Origin: Paraburkholderia hayleyella
GTDB taxonomy: Bacteria > Pseudomonadota > Gammaproteobacteria > Burkholderiales > Burkholderiaceae
Direction of reading: 5' to 3'
DNA: 64,000 nucleotides
NCBI RefSeq assembly: GCF_009455685.1
Contig: NZ_QPES01000001.1
Location: forward strand, 1,736,001 to 1,800,000
In this document: positions 36,792 through 45,812 of the stretch, piece after piece
Layout: each line of letters opens with the position of its first letter
Numbering within the stretch: the first letter of the stretch is position 1
Made by a program: the position numbers and the translations under genes
The notes under the pieces: model-generated
Seen by the model: only the letters and a program-made list of their open reading frames with translations
What the model was told of the DNA's origin: nothing
The model's database searches: none

Positions 36792-37424
36792 ATGTTCTGA
36801 GTTCCAGAAAATTAGGCCTATAACTGGGCCGATCTGGAGTATCGAGAATGGGGGAGATAAGCGAAAATAAGAATAATCTTAAATAATGAAATTAATACAA
36901 ATGTTTTACAAGATGATGACAGTTAGGGCTGCCATCAAGCATGGAAGAGGCTTGGAGGGGAAATTACGGGAGAGAAAAAACTATAAACCAGCAAGAAAAA
37001 TCTTAACGGAGCGCACGATGATTAATGAGATTGATGGCCTTTAATAGCGGCCAAAAACTGCTCTCGGGTGGCCGATGTCATGGCAAAACCGCTAGTCACA
37101 AAAATGAATCGCGCCACACTTTAGGCACAATTCCAGGAATTTTCCGTAATGTTTTTGACGGTAAACATTACGATTTGCCGACATATATATAAAAGCCTGG
37201 GAAAGCAATGCGGTAATTATTCGCAGTGCCCAAACCGTGCCGAAGTATAAATTTTTTTAATTAACTGAGAATCATTTTTTTGCATCTTAAAAAATAAATT
37301 ACATTGCAATGACAAATTTTTGAATGATGGTCTGAGTGTCCGGCGTGTTCGGGCAGATTGAACAGATGTGTTATGGGTTAGATGGAATGACAAAGATAAA
37401 AAAACGGGAAGAGGGTGCGGCTAA
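36792..37424. promoter_or_regulatory. AT-rich upstream region of paralogue 3, with a potF fossil fragment
   Basis: The first 55 bases upstream of paralogue 3 (36795-36850) closely match those upstream of paralogue 4 (39575-39630) and include AAAATTAGGCC and ATAACTGGGCC, so a shared promoter or leader is likely. The rest is markedly AT-rich (for example 37245-37320). At 37345-37369 a short piece (GGGCAGATTGAACAGATG) matches the potF fossil at 29401-29420. No intact gene. Confidence 0.6.
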
Positions 37425-37456
37425 AAAATGCGGTGACTTCTTTCGAAACCACCGCA
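37425..37456 (-). terminator. terminator hairpin, copy 4 (imperfect)
   Basis: Outer stem ATGCGGT (37429-37435) with ACCGCAT (37450-37456), A-rich left flank, GATCTAGC after it, matching the other three copies. The inner part of the stem has diverged. It ends the 37501-39570 gene. Confidence 0.72.
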
Positions 37457-37500
37457 TGATCTAGCGGCTTAACGAGTCAGGAGAAGCGCGCTGACCTCCG

Positions 37501-39570
37501 TCAGGAGGTCATGTAATAGCCGTAGTGATTGCCGTAGTCAGACTGCTGCGGGTGACGGGACGCCATGGTGTGCTGCTTCACCAGGTTCACCCGTGCCTGT
37601 TTAACCTCAGTGCGGGCCCTGTGGCTGTTTGCTTTGGCTGCGCGGAGGAGCTCCGCGTATTTCTGCTTGATCTCGGCTTTCTGCTTCTTGTAGGCATTGA
37701 CGATGTCGTAATGGGTACGTTTGTCACGGGCTTGGTTCAATGCTTTTTGAGAGCGCTCGTACGCAATCCGAAGTTCATTGGCCGAGTCCTGGCGAACCTG
37801 TTGCACATCACGTTCGGCTTGCTGCTCTTTTGCCAATGCAGCCTTAAGGGCTGCATTGGAATCTGCTGGTTTCGCAGGTTCAACAGGCTTCGCAGGTTCA
37901 ACAGGCTTAGCGGGCTGGGTAACATTGACTACGGATAAAACATTGCCCTTGACCGAGCCTGTTGGCCCTATGGCACCGCTTTTGTTGGCTGTCACCGAAA
38001 CGGTGTTACCCGTGATATTGCCGTCAATTTGCACCTGGTTTGCGCGATAAGAGATAGCGCTGCCCTGGGTTGCCGTTCCCTGCATTTGGTGCAGGTCGTT
38101 TGCTGACACGCTGACCGCGCCCTTCGTGATGATATTCGCCTGCTGCACGAAATCGCTGGCAGAAGCTATGCTGATAGCCCCATTGGCCCCACTGGTGTTG
38201 ATATCAGCGCCAGCAGCCTGCGTTACTTTTTGTCCCTGGATGCTAACCGCGTTGCCCGTGACGCCTGCATTGAGCGCCACAGTGCCATGCGCGCTGCGCA
38301 GCGATAACGCGTTGATATCCAGTTTGTTATCGACGGTTACGTTGCCCTTGTCAGTACTCACCCCGAGCCCGCCCGGCCCATTTGTTATCGTCTGAACGAA
38401 ACCCGCGTCGATCAGGCCATCGCCATTGGTGGGTTTGCTCTTTCCTCCCACACTGAAGCCTTGGTCCGCGGAAGCGGACGTGACGTTGACGCCCATTGCC
38501 TTGATAGTCGGCAGGTTTTCAGCGCCGTTTGTCAGGACGTTTTTGCCCGTGATGTTGAAGATACTGGTGGTGAGTTGCGCTTGACCCAGATTCACATCAT
38601 TTGTGGCATCCAGGTTGATCTGGCCCAGGCCCTTTCCGTCCGGCTGGGATGTGAGCGTGGCGTTATCGAGAACATTGACCGACGCGCCACGGGCCTTGAT
38701 GCCGAGCAAGTTAGTGCTAAAACCTGCCTTGTCGTTTGCAATGAGCTTGCCGCCGATATCGACGGAGCCGTTTCCAGCGCTGCTCAGTTCGATCCCGTCA
38801 TCGCCAGCTGGACGGGTAATGCTGGTGGCTTCCAGGCTGCCGGTATTGTTGATGACGCTGCGTGTTAGCGTGTCAATGGCCCATGCGGTCAGCTTGATGT
38901 TGCCGTCGTTCGTGCCGATAAAGCCGCCGTTTTTCACCAGTGCGTTCACGCTGCCCTGGTTGAGCTTGACCGCAACGCCGTTGGCCATTTGCAGTGTGAT
39001 GTCGCCAGCGGAAGCCAGGGCTACATTTTTCCCAGCCTTAATGCTGCCGCCGGTGGCATTGCTGACTTCGCCGCCGCCGATCAGCGCGACCGAGTCGGCT
39101 GCGTTGATCTCGCCCTGGTTGATGATCGCGCCTTTGCCATCGCCGGTGAAGTGGAGCTTGCCGGCCTTGAAGTCTTCGTCGCTGATGTTCAGCGACGAAG
39201 CGACGAGGCTGCCGACGTTGATCTTGGCGCCCGCTCCGGCGAGCACGCCATTGGGGTTGACCACGAAGACATTACCGGTTGCGTTCAGCGTACCGAGGAT
39301 GGAGGTGGGGTCGTTGGAGTGAACCCGGTTGAGTACGGAGTCGGTGCGGTTTTTTTGGTCGAAGTTGAGTGTTTCGCCTTTTGCCACATCCATATTGTTC
39401 CAGTCGACGACCATCTTGCTGTCGTTCTGGTGGACGGTCGTGGTGGCGCCATGTGTTTCGATGCTGCCAGCACCAAGATTGATTGTGCCCTGACCGACGG
39501 CGTAAGCCTGTGAAGCGGCAGCCATGGAGAGCGCCAATGCAAGTGGCTTGAGAATAAGAGTTTTTTTCAT
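37501..39570 (-). CDS. two-partner-secretion exoprotein with beta-helix and coiled-coil C terminus (paralogue 4)
   Basis: 689 residues. Same signal peptide and TPS domain as paralogues 2 and 3 (VVNPNGVLAGAGA). It is the only copy that keeps a longer haemagglutinin-like beta-helix region, to about residue 560: GNVTVDNKLDINALSLRSA, DFVQQANIITKGAVSVSAN. It lacks the GKT repeats; instead there is a short VEPAKP linker near 565 and a charged coiled-coil of about 100 residues (ERDVQQVRQDSANELRIAYE). It ends in a Tyr/Gly-rich tail. Its DFVQQAN segment is the source-type of the one in the 28308-29024 protein. It is probably nearest to the ancestral form. Confidence 0.8.
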   Translation of the reverse strand: MKKTLILKPLALALSMAAASQAYAVGQGTINLGAGSIETHGATTTVHQNDSKMVVDWNNMDVAKGETLNFDQKNRTDSVLNRVHSNDPTSILGTLNATGNVFVVNPNGVLAGAGAKINVGSLVASSLNISDEDFKAGKLHFTGDGKGAIINQGEINAADSVALIGGGEVSNATGGSIKAGKNVALASAGDITLQMANGVAVKLNQGSVNALVKNGGFIGTNDGNIKLTAWAIDTLTRSVINNTGSLEATSITRPAGDDGIELSSAGNGSVDIGGKLIANDKAGFSTNLLGIKARGASVNVLDNATLTSQPDGKGLGQINLDATNDVNLGQAQLTTSIFNITGKNVLTNGAENLPTIKAMGVNVTSASADQGFSVGGKSKPTNGDGLIDAGFVQTITNGPGGLGVSTDKGNVTVDNKLDINALSLRSAHGTVALNAGVTGNAVSIQGQKVTQAAGADINTSGANGAISIASASDFVQQANIITKGAVSVSANDLHQMQGTATQGSAISYRANQVQIDGNITGNTVSVTANKSGAIGPTGSVKGNVLSVVNVTQPAKPVEPAKPVEPAKPADSNAALKAALAKEQQAERDVQQVRQDSANELRIAYERSQKALNQARDKRTHYDIVNAYKKQKAEIKQKYAELLRAAKANSHRARTEVKQARVNLVKQHTMASRHPQQSDYGNHYGYYMTS

Positions 39571-39780
39571 ACTGTTCTGAGTTCCAGAAAATTAGGCCAT
39601 ATAACTGGGCCAATCTGGAGTATCAGGAACGGGATGGATAAGCGAGAATAAGAATATTCTTAATAGGATGACTAAAATAAAATATTGTTCAGACATTATG
39701 AAATTACTAAATTGAGACGAGAATTTTCCGAGTCTCCAAAGGAGTGTATCCGTGCTGCTATGTGTGATAGGAGAGCGTAG
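39571..39780 (-). promoter_or_regulatory. upstream region shared by the exoprotein paralogues
   Basis: Bases 39575-39630 match 36795-36850 upstream of paralogue 3, and more weakly the region before the gene at 29024 (GGCCCA, GGAATATTGAGAAT). The inverted words GGCC...GGGCC flank ATAACT. An AT-rich stretch at 39640-39715 follows. A promoter is likely but no -35/-10 pair is claimed. Confidence 0.5.
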
Positions 39781-39791
39781 GACGTCCCAAA

Positions 39792-39829
39792 AAAACAGGC
39801 CCCGTTCTGATTGAACGGGGCCTGTTTTT
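39792..39829. terminator. bidirectional rho-independent terminator
   Basis: Long stem with core GGCCCCGTTC and GAACGGGGCC, 5-base loop TGATT, A5 on the left and T5 on the right, so it works on both strands. It ends the TPR gene at 39880 and insulates the exoprotein promoter. Confidence 0.9.
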
Positions 39830-39879
39830 CATCATCTCATCATCAGGACCTTTGCAAAAACGCCTCTATCCGTTCAGGC

Positions 39880-41172
39880 TCAGCTATTTCCCCAGTCATC
39901 TGAATCGTTATTGCTACCGAGATCGATATCTCCTGAGCCGCCGTCATTCCAGTCGTTTGAGCCCTGGCCGAAATCGAGCCCCGCGTTTTGCTCCGGGCCA
40001 AAGCTGCCATCGGGTTCGATAGGACGCTGCCGCCCTGGATTAAGCACCTGGCCGAGCAGCACACCGGTGAGCAGCCCACCCATCCCACCGCCGAAGCCGC
40101 CGCCTTGCTGGACAACGACCGGCGGTGGTTGTTGCGGTGCTTGCTGTTGCGGCGCTTGCGGCGCTTGCGGCACCGGGTAAGGCGCGCCCGGTCCATTGAG
40201 CCCATTGAGCCCATTGGGCCCGTTCGATGGGGTGCGGCCGAACTGCGCGTCGGCTTCACGGGCATAAACAGAACCTCCCGCTGTGCTGTCACTTGCGCCT
40301 GATTGCGCGGCGGGGACAGCTGGGTCAGGGCGGCCATCGGCGCGGGCCTTGAGGCGCTCGACCTGCTGTTCAAGTTCGTCGATTTGATAGGGCGGCACCG
40401 GGTTGGCGCGATTCGACAGCGCTTCGACGAGTTCGCGCAATTGCGCTTCAGCCGCTTCGACATCCTTTTCCAGCACCTCATGGCCCGGTGCGCTGGAGAG
40501 TCGCACATCGAGTTTGAGCGAGCGCACGGCGTTGAGCAGTTCCGTGGCGCGCTTGAGTTGTTGGCGGCGCTCGTCACCCACTTGAGCATCCACGCGTGAG
40601 CGTGTGCGGCGCACCGTCCAGCGCAGCACGAGCGCGATGGCCGCGAACAGCAGCGCGATGCCGAACCACGAAGCGAGCGAGGGCCCGGTGGAGTGCCCGG
40701 TCTGGCGCAGGGGTTGAGCGGCCAATGGCGACTGCGATGATGACTGCGACAGCGGCGGTGCCGATGGCGTTGACTGGAGGAACGGATTAGTCGTCGTGTT
40801 CGTGCTGCTTGAGTTATTGGCCCGATTTGTATTGGAGACGCCGGCACGTGCGGCGTCACGGCGAATGCGCGCCTCGGTCTGGGCAAAGCGCGAGGGATCG
40901 GTAAACCGCGTTTGGGGATCGAGCATCCGGGCGCGTTGCACATGGGCCAGCGCCTCGGCATAGCGGCCTTCGCGGTCGAGCACCTGGGCATACAGGTAAT
41001 GCGCCCGGGCGTTGTCCGGATGGGCTTGCAGCACCTCGGCGAGCCCTGCGTCGGCCTGACGCCAGTTGCCTCGCTGCATCGCGCTTTCGATTTGCGCGGC
41101 GGTAGGGATGGCAAAGGCGCTGCCGGAGGCAAGCAGCAATGCCATGCAAGTCGCGGCAAGAAATTTTTTCAT
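39880..41172 (-). CDS. TPR-containing membrane protein with signal peptide
   Basis: 430 residues: a signal peptide ending in SAFA near residue 21, a TPR pair at about 28-95 (NWRQADAGLAEVLQAHPDNARAH and the following helix), a Ser/Asn/Thr-rich spacer, one membrane segment near residue 165 (LASWFGIALLFAAIALVL), a coiled-coil of about 80 residues and a long Pro/Gln/Gly-rich tail. It is followed upstream by a pspA-family gene on the same strand 102 bases away; this pairing suggests an envelope stress role. No family name was recognised for the whole protein. Confidence 0.75.
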   Translation of the reverse strand: MKKFLAATCMALLLASGSAFAIPTAAQIESAMQRGNWRQADAGLAEVLQAHPDNARAHYLYAQVLDREGRYAEALAHVQRARMLDPQTRFTDPSRFAQTEARIRRDAARAGVSNTNRANNSSSTNTTTNPFLQSTPSAPPLSQSSSQSPLAAQPLRQTGHSTGPSLASWFGIALLFAAIALVLRWTVRRTRSRVDAQVGDERRQQLKRATELLNAVRSLKLDVRLSSAPGHEVLEKDVEAAEAQLRELVEALSNRANPVPPYQIDELEQQVERLKARADGRPDPAVPAAQSGASDSTAGGSVYAREADAQFGRTPSNGPNGLNGLNGPGAPYPVPQAPQAPQQQAPQQPPPVVVQQGGGFGGGMGGLLTGVLLGQVLNPGRQRPIEPDGSFGPEQNAGLDFGQGSNDWNDGGSGDIDLGSNNDSDDWGNS

Positions 41173-41274
41173 GATACGGGCCGGGCGGCTCAGCGCCCGT
41201 CTCCATGGCAAACGGCAGCAGGCGGAAAAACGCGCGGCACACCTCATGGGGGCGCGTGCCGCGCGTGAGCCGTT

Positions 41275-41958
41275 TTACTGCCCGGAGCTGTTATGCAACT
41301 GCTTTTTCAGCGCTTCGAGGCGGTCTTCGACCGAGGGGCCGCGATTGAGTTCGGCTAGCTTGTCGTCGAGTGCCTTGCCGCTTTTGACATCGGCGGAGTT
41401 CAAACGTGCATCCGAGCGCGCGTTGGACAGGGTCACCTTGTCTTCGAGCTTGCGGAAATCGTCCGCCAGGTTCTTGCCGCCAATGCCGCCCAGTGCCGTG
41501 GCTGCGACGTCCTTGGCTTGGGCGATCTGTTGCTTCGCCTGAAGAATATTGGAGCGGGCATTCAGATCGTTGCGCCGTTGCCGCATATCGTCGATCTGGT
41601 TTTTGAGTTGGGCGACGGAGGGTTCGAGCGTGCCGAGTTCCTGTGCCAGTGCATCGCGCTCGGCTTCTGCCGTGGCCTGGGCGCCGAGGGCTTCGCGGGC
41701 GAGGGCTTCGTCGCTGGCTTGCAGCGCGCGTTTGGCGCCATCTTCGTATTTTTTGACCCGTTCGGCGGCGGCGTCGCGTTTGCTTTGCTGCATGGCGACT
41801 TGCGCCTGAATCTCGATCAAGGCGTTTTCCGCGCGAGCGATGCTGTCATCGAGTTCGCGCACGATCTGGCGAGCGTCGCGCGAGGGGTCCTGAACGGAAT
41901 CGGCTGCATCGTTCAGAAGACCTTTGAGCGTGCGCGAGATGCTGTCAATGAGCGACAT
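41275..41958 (-). CDS. PspA/IM30 family protein
   Basis: 227 residues, almost entirely coiled-coil. MSLIDSISRTLKGLLNDAADSVQDPSRDARQIVRELDDSI (given here only as the amphipathic N-terminal helix, residues 1-20, and the following helix) matches the PspA/VIPP1 start, and the middle is a long Ala/Glu/Arg/Gln coiled-coil. Members bind the inner membrane and preserve it under stress. Start ATG 41958 after GGAGG. It probably forms an operon with the TPR membrane protein. Confidence 0.82.
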   Translation of the reverse strand: MSLIDSISRTLKGLLNDAADSVQDPSRDARQIVRELDDSIARAENALIEIQAQVAMQQSKRDAAAERVKKYEDGAKRALQASDEALAREALGAQATAEAERDALAQELGTLEPSVAQLKNQIDDMRQRRNDLNARSNILQAKQQIAQAKDVAATALGGIGGKNLADDFRKLEDKVTLSNARSDARLNSADVKSGKALDDKLAELNRGPSVEDRLEALKKQLHNSSGQ

Positions 41959-42127
41959 GGATAACCTCCGTGAATGGAATAAAGGCCGTGAAGAGCGTGA
42001 AGCGCATGGAATAAACCCTCGATCCCCGGCCTGAAGCTGGCGGATATTACACCACGGCCTGGCTTAAAAGCGCCTTAAACCTGTCTCAGGCACCTGTCTC
42101 AGGCGCCCGCCATGAAACGGCTCGGGT

Positions 42128-42583
42128 TCAGCGCTCTGGCGGGAGGGCAAAGGGGCCTTCGCCTGGGCCTGAACCTGGATCCGGATCGGCTGAAGAGGCG
42201 GTGGAGGGTGCGGAGGGTGCGGATATGGGCGCGGGTTCGTTGGCGGCCGCGGTCACGGCCGCGATGGGCGGAGTCTGGTGCGTGCAGCCTGAAGCGGGTG
42301 AAACTGACAGGGTTTCCGGGACATGGGCCTCAGCGGCCGACACGGCGTGACTGTGGTTCGCCACCCGGCGCAGCGTCTCGCTGAGCATGTCGGGCGCGCG
42401 CGCCGCATTCAGCCGGTCGACCATGCTGGCGACCTTGACCTGTTCGCTAGTGGCGCCAAAGCTGAGCACGGCACGGCGCATCAATTCACTCACACTGATC
42501 CCCAGATGCTTTGCACTGGCCGCGATCGCGCGTTTTTGAGCGTGTGTGACGATGACGACGATTCGTTCGCTGGGCGGGTTCAT
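42128..42583 (-). CDS. small protein with ribbon-helix-helix-like N terminus
   Basis: 151 residues. The first 60, RIVVIVTHAQKRAIAASAK followed by HLGISVSELMRRAVLSF, look like a strand plus two helices of a ribbon-helix-helix DNA-binding domain. The rest is Ala/Ser/Pro-rich and probably disordered. ATG 42583 gives MNPPSERIV; the frame is open upstream but unsupported. A regulatory role is inference. Confidence 0.55.
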   Translation of the reverse strand: MNPPSERIVVIVTHAQKRAIAASAKHLGISVSELMRRAVLSFGATSEQVKVASMVDRLNAARAPDMLSETLRRVANHSHAVSAAEAHVPETLSVSPASGCTHQTPPIAAVTAAANEPAPISAPSAPSTASSADPDPGSGPGEGPFALPPER

Positions 42584-42994
42584 GATGGCTTTACGGGCAC
42601 GGGACGCTAAATGGTAGCAAATTGTTAACAAATGGCCGTGACACCGTGCGGCAGGACAGTCACGACGGCACGGATTTGCGCATCATAAGCGCAGTCGTTC
42701 CGGGGTGGAATGGATCGGGTAAGAACACAGGCGAAATTCTGCTGCAGGCGGGGAAGCAAGCGGAGGAACAAGCAGGGGGAACAAGCGGAGGAGCCGCGAG
42801 GGACCAGCGCCGGTACAACACTCAACGGCCATTCAGGCGTTATCGAACCCTGGCTGGGGAGTGACAAAAATATTACAAAAAAATCACCGGACGCCCCGCG
42901 TTGATCTCATTAAAATGCGTCCTTTGCGCGCCGTCAGGCTTATTTCACCGGCTCCCTTGTTTGCGCGGATCGCCGAGCATTTACCTTGCCTGTC
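42584..42994. other. divergent intergenic region before the PBP1a gene
   Basis: About 410 bases. It contains a purine-rich stretch with recurring AAGCGGAGGA and AACAAGC words at about 42748-42800. Promoters of both flanking genes are expected. No gene supported. Confidence 0.45.
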
Positions 42995-45505
42995 ATGCCA
43001 ATCATTAAATCACCCCAGAATTCCCGTTCGCCGTCTCACGCTGATCGTAACCGGGGCCACCAGCCCGCTTCTTCCTCTTCTTCTTCCTCTACCCGGTCGC
43101 GCTCGTCTGGCGCGGCGGGCCGTTCATGGCGTATGTCGTTCATGCTGTGGTTTGTCGGGCTGGCTGCGGCGGCCGCGGTGGTGGGCGCGCTGGTGCTGGG
43201 CTATGCGCTGGTGGTGATGGGGCCGCAACTGCCGTCGCTCGATGTGCTGACTGATTACCGGCCCAAGATGCCGTTGCGGGTCTACACCGCGGACCACGTG
43301 CTGATCGGCGAGTTCGGCGAAGAGCGCCGGAGCGTGGTGCGCTTCCAGGAGATTCCCGATTCGCTGAAAAAAGCCGTGCTGGCAATCGAGGATTACCGCT
43401 TCTACGAGCACGGTGGGGTCGATTTCGTGGGTATCTTGCGCGCGGGCCTGACTGACGTGATGCACGGCGGGGCGCATCAGGGCGCAAGCACGATCACGAT
43501 GCAAGTGGCGCGCAACTTTTTTCTTTCCAGCGAAAAAACCTATACGCGCAAGCTGTACGAAATGATGCTGGCCTACAAGATCGAGCGGGCGCTGAGCAAG
43601 GACCAGATTCTCGAGCTGTACATGAACCAGATTTATCTGGGCCAGCGCGCTTACGGTTTTGCGGCGGCGGCACGCGTGTATTTCGGCAAGGACCTGAAAG
43701 ACATTACGCTGGGTGAGGCGGCGATGCTCGCGGGCTTGCCGAAAGCGCCTTCGGCCTACAACCCGGCGGTCAACCCCAAGCGCGCCCGGATTCGCCAGGA
43801 ATACATCCTGAAGCGCATGCTCGAGCTGAACTACATCACCCAGGCGCAATACGACGCGGCGCTGGCCGAGCCGCTGCACACCCGTGCCGTGGGCGCTGAA
43901 TATAACGTGCACGCCGAATATGTCGCGGAGATGGTGCGGCAGAAGATCTACGCGCAATACAAGGAAGAAACCTACACGCGCGGGCTGAATGTCACGACCA
44001 CGATTGATTCGGCGGCTCAGGATGCGGCCTATCGCGCGGTGCGCAAGGGCGTGATGGATTACGAGCGGCGCCATGGCTATCGCGGACCGGAAGGCTTTAT
44101 CGCCTTGCCCGCGCCGGGTGAAGCCCGTGAGGAAGCGATCGGCGACATGCTGGCCGATCATCCTGACAATGGCGAACTGGTCGCGGCGGTGGTGACGGCG
44201 GCCAGTGCCAAAGAGGTTCAGGCGCAACGCGCCGATGGCACGGTGGTGACCGTGAGCGGTGAGGGCTTGCGGTTTGCCGCTGCGGCGCTGGGGGCGCGCG
44301 CCAGCCAGGCGTTGCGCTTGCAGCCCGGCTCGGTGGTGCGGCTGATGACGGATGCCAAGGGCAACTGGCAGATCACCCAGTTGCCGCAAGTCGAAAGCGC
44401 CCTGGTGTCGCTGACGCCGCAAGAGGGTGCGATTCGCGCGCTGGTCGGCGGGTTCGATTTCAACAAGAACAAGTTCAATCACGTGACCCAGGCGTGGCGG
44501 CAGCCGGGTTCGAGTTTCAAGCCTTTTATCTATTCGGCGGCCCTCGACCGGGGGGTGGGGCCCGCAACGATCGTCAACGATGCGCCGCTCTATTTCCCGC
44601 CGAGTTCGCCCGGTGGCGAGGCCTGGCAGCCGAGAGACGATGACCAGCCCGATGGGCCGATGCCGATGAGGTTGGGCTTGCAAAAGTCGAAGAATCTCGT
44701 GTCGATCCGCATCCTTTCGTTTATTGGCACGCAATACGCGCAGGAGTTCGTCACCCAGCGCTTCGGCTTCGATGCGGACAAGACGCCGCCGTATCTGCCA
44801 CTGGCGCTGGGGGCCGGGCTCGTGACGCCCTTGCAGTCGGCGGCGGCATATGCCGTCTTCGCCAACGGGGGCTATCGCATCAATCCGTATCTGATCGCCG
44901 AAGTCCGCGATGCCCGCGGCACGGTGCTCTCCCGTGCGCAGCCGGTCACGGCCGGGCGCGACGCGCCGCAAACCCTGGCGCCGCGTAACGCGTACATCAT
45001 GAACAGCCTGCTGCATTCGGTGGCGAGTGCGGGGACGGGGGCGGGCACGAATGTGCTGGGACGCTCGGATCTGCAAGGCAAGACAGGTACGACGAACGAG
45101 GCCAAGGATGGCTGGTTCGCGGGGTATCAGCAATCGCTGGTGGCGGTGGTCTGGATGGGCTATGACCAGCCTAAAAGCCTGGGCAGCCGTGAATTCGGTG
45201 CGCAACTGGCGCTGCCCATCTGGAATGGCTATATGCAGCGGGCGCTGCGTGGCGTGCCGCAAGCCGAACCCGCGATGCCGGAGGGCGTCACGACCATTGA
45301 CGGCGAGCTGTATTTTGCCGACATGACGCCGGGTAATGGCTTCGTCAACAGCATCGGACTGGATACGGACAATCCGCTCGCGGGCACGAACGAGGCCGTG
45401 GGCGAGGTGGGGGCCCGGGCGGGCGCGGCAGGGCTGAGCCCGCCCGAGGTCTCTTCGGGTGAGAAAAAACAGATCCTGGACCTTTTTGGCGGCGAGAAGC
45501 CGTAA
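42995..45505 (+). CDS. mrcA: penicillin-binding protein 1A
   Basis: Bifunctional peptidoglycan glycosyltransferase/transpeptidase, 836 residues, inner membrane. A Ser-rich N-terminal cytoplasmic tail precedes a single membrane segment near residue 55. GT51 motifs are AIEDYRFYEHGGVD, QGASTITMQVARNFF and RKLYEMMLAYKIE. Transpeptidase motifs are SxxK in PGSSFKPFIYSA, SKN in QKSKNLVSI and KTGT in GKTGTTNEAKD. ATG 42995 follows a TTG 9 bases upstream that is also in frame; the ATG is preferred. Confidence 0.95.
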   Translation: MPIIKSPQNSRSPSHADRNRGHQPASSSSSSSTRSRSSGAAGRSWRMSFMLWFVGLAAAAAVVGALVLGYALVVMGPQLPSLDVLTDYRPKMPLRVYTADHVLIGEFGEERRSVVRFQEIPDSLKKAVLAIEDYRFYEHGGVDFVGILRAGLTDVMHGGAHQGASTITMQVARNFFLSSEKTYTRKLYEMMLAYKIERALSKDQILELYMNQIYLGQRAYGFAAAARVYFGKDLKDITLGEAAMLAGLPKAPSAYNPAVNPKRARIRQEYILKRMLELNYITQAQYDAALAEPLHTRAVGAEYNVHAEYVAEMVRQKIYAQYKEETYTRGLNVTTTIDSAAQDAAYRAVRKGVMDYERRHGYRGPEGFIALPAPGEAREEAIGDMLADHPDNGELVAAVVTAASAKEVQAQRADGTVVTVSGEGLRFAAAALGARASQALRLQPGSVVRLMTDAKGNWQITQLPQVESALVSLTPQEGAIRALVGGFDFNKNKFNHVTQAWRQPGSSFKPFIYSAALDRGVGPATIVNDAPLYFPPSSPGGEAWQPRDDDQPDGPMPMRLGLQKSKNLVSIRILSFIGTQYAQEFVTQRFGFDADKTPPYLPLALGAGLVTPLQSAAAYAVFANGGYRINPYLIAEVRDARGTVLSRAQPVTAGRDAPQTLAPRNAYIMNSLLHSVASAGTGAGTNVLGRSDLQGKTGTTNEAKDGWFAGYQQSLVAVVWMGYDQPKSLGSREFGAQLALPIWNGYMQRALRGVPQAEPAMPEGVTTIDGELYFADMTPGNGFVNSIGLDTDNPLAGTNEAVGEVGARAGAAGLSPPEVSSGEKKQILDLFGGEKP

Positions 45506-45812
45506 AAGGAAGAAATCGTTGCGCCATCTTCGGGATGGGGTGGGGACGCGCTTTTGTTTTGTCTTGACCTCATCCTCGTGTCGCCCGGGCCTCGCGTAAG
45601 GGCACCCTGGGCGACAAAACAGTGCCTTGTGTTCTAATCAGACGCCTCGCGCGTCTTGTCCTGAAATTCTGACCTTGGGGTCAGATTCCGATCCTGATCC
45701 CAACAGGTGACGCACTTCCCGGTCTTGCCGGCTTCGCTAGCCGTTCCGTTTTGCCGCGTTTTATCGGCGTGACGGTTCTTTATCACATAGCATCAACCGG
45801 GTTTCTTCGTTC
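45506..45812. other. intergenic region between mrcA and the acyltransferase
   Basis: About 300 bases with an inverted repeat (45580-45589 with 45606-45615, core GTCGCCC/GGGCGAC) that lacks a T run. No gene supported. Confidence 0.45.
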
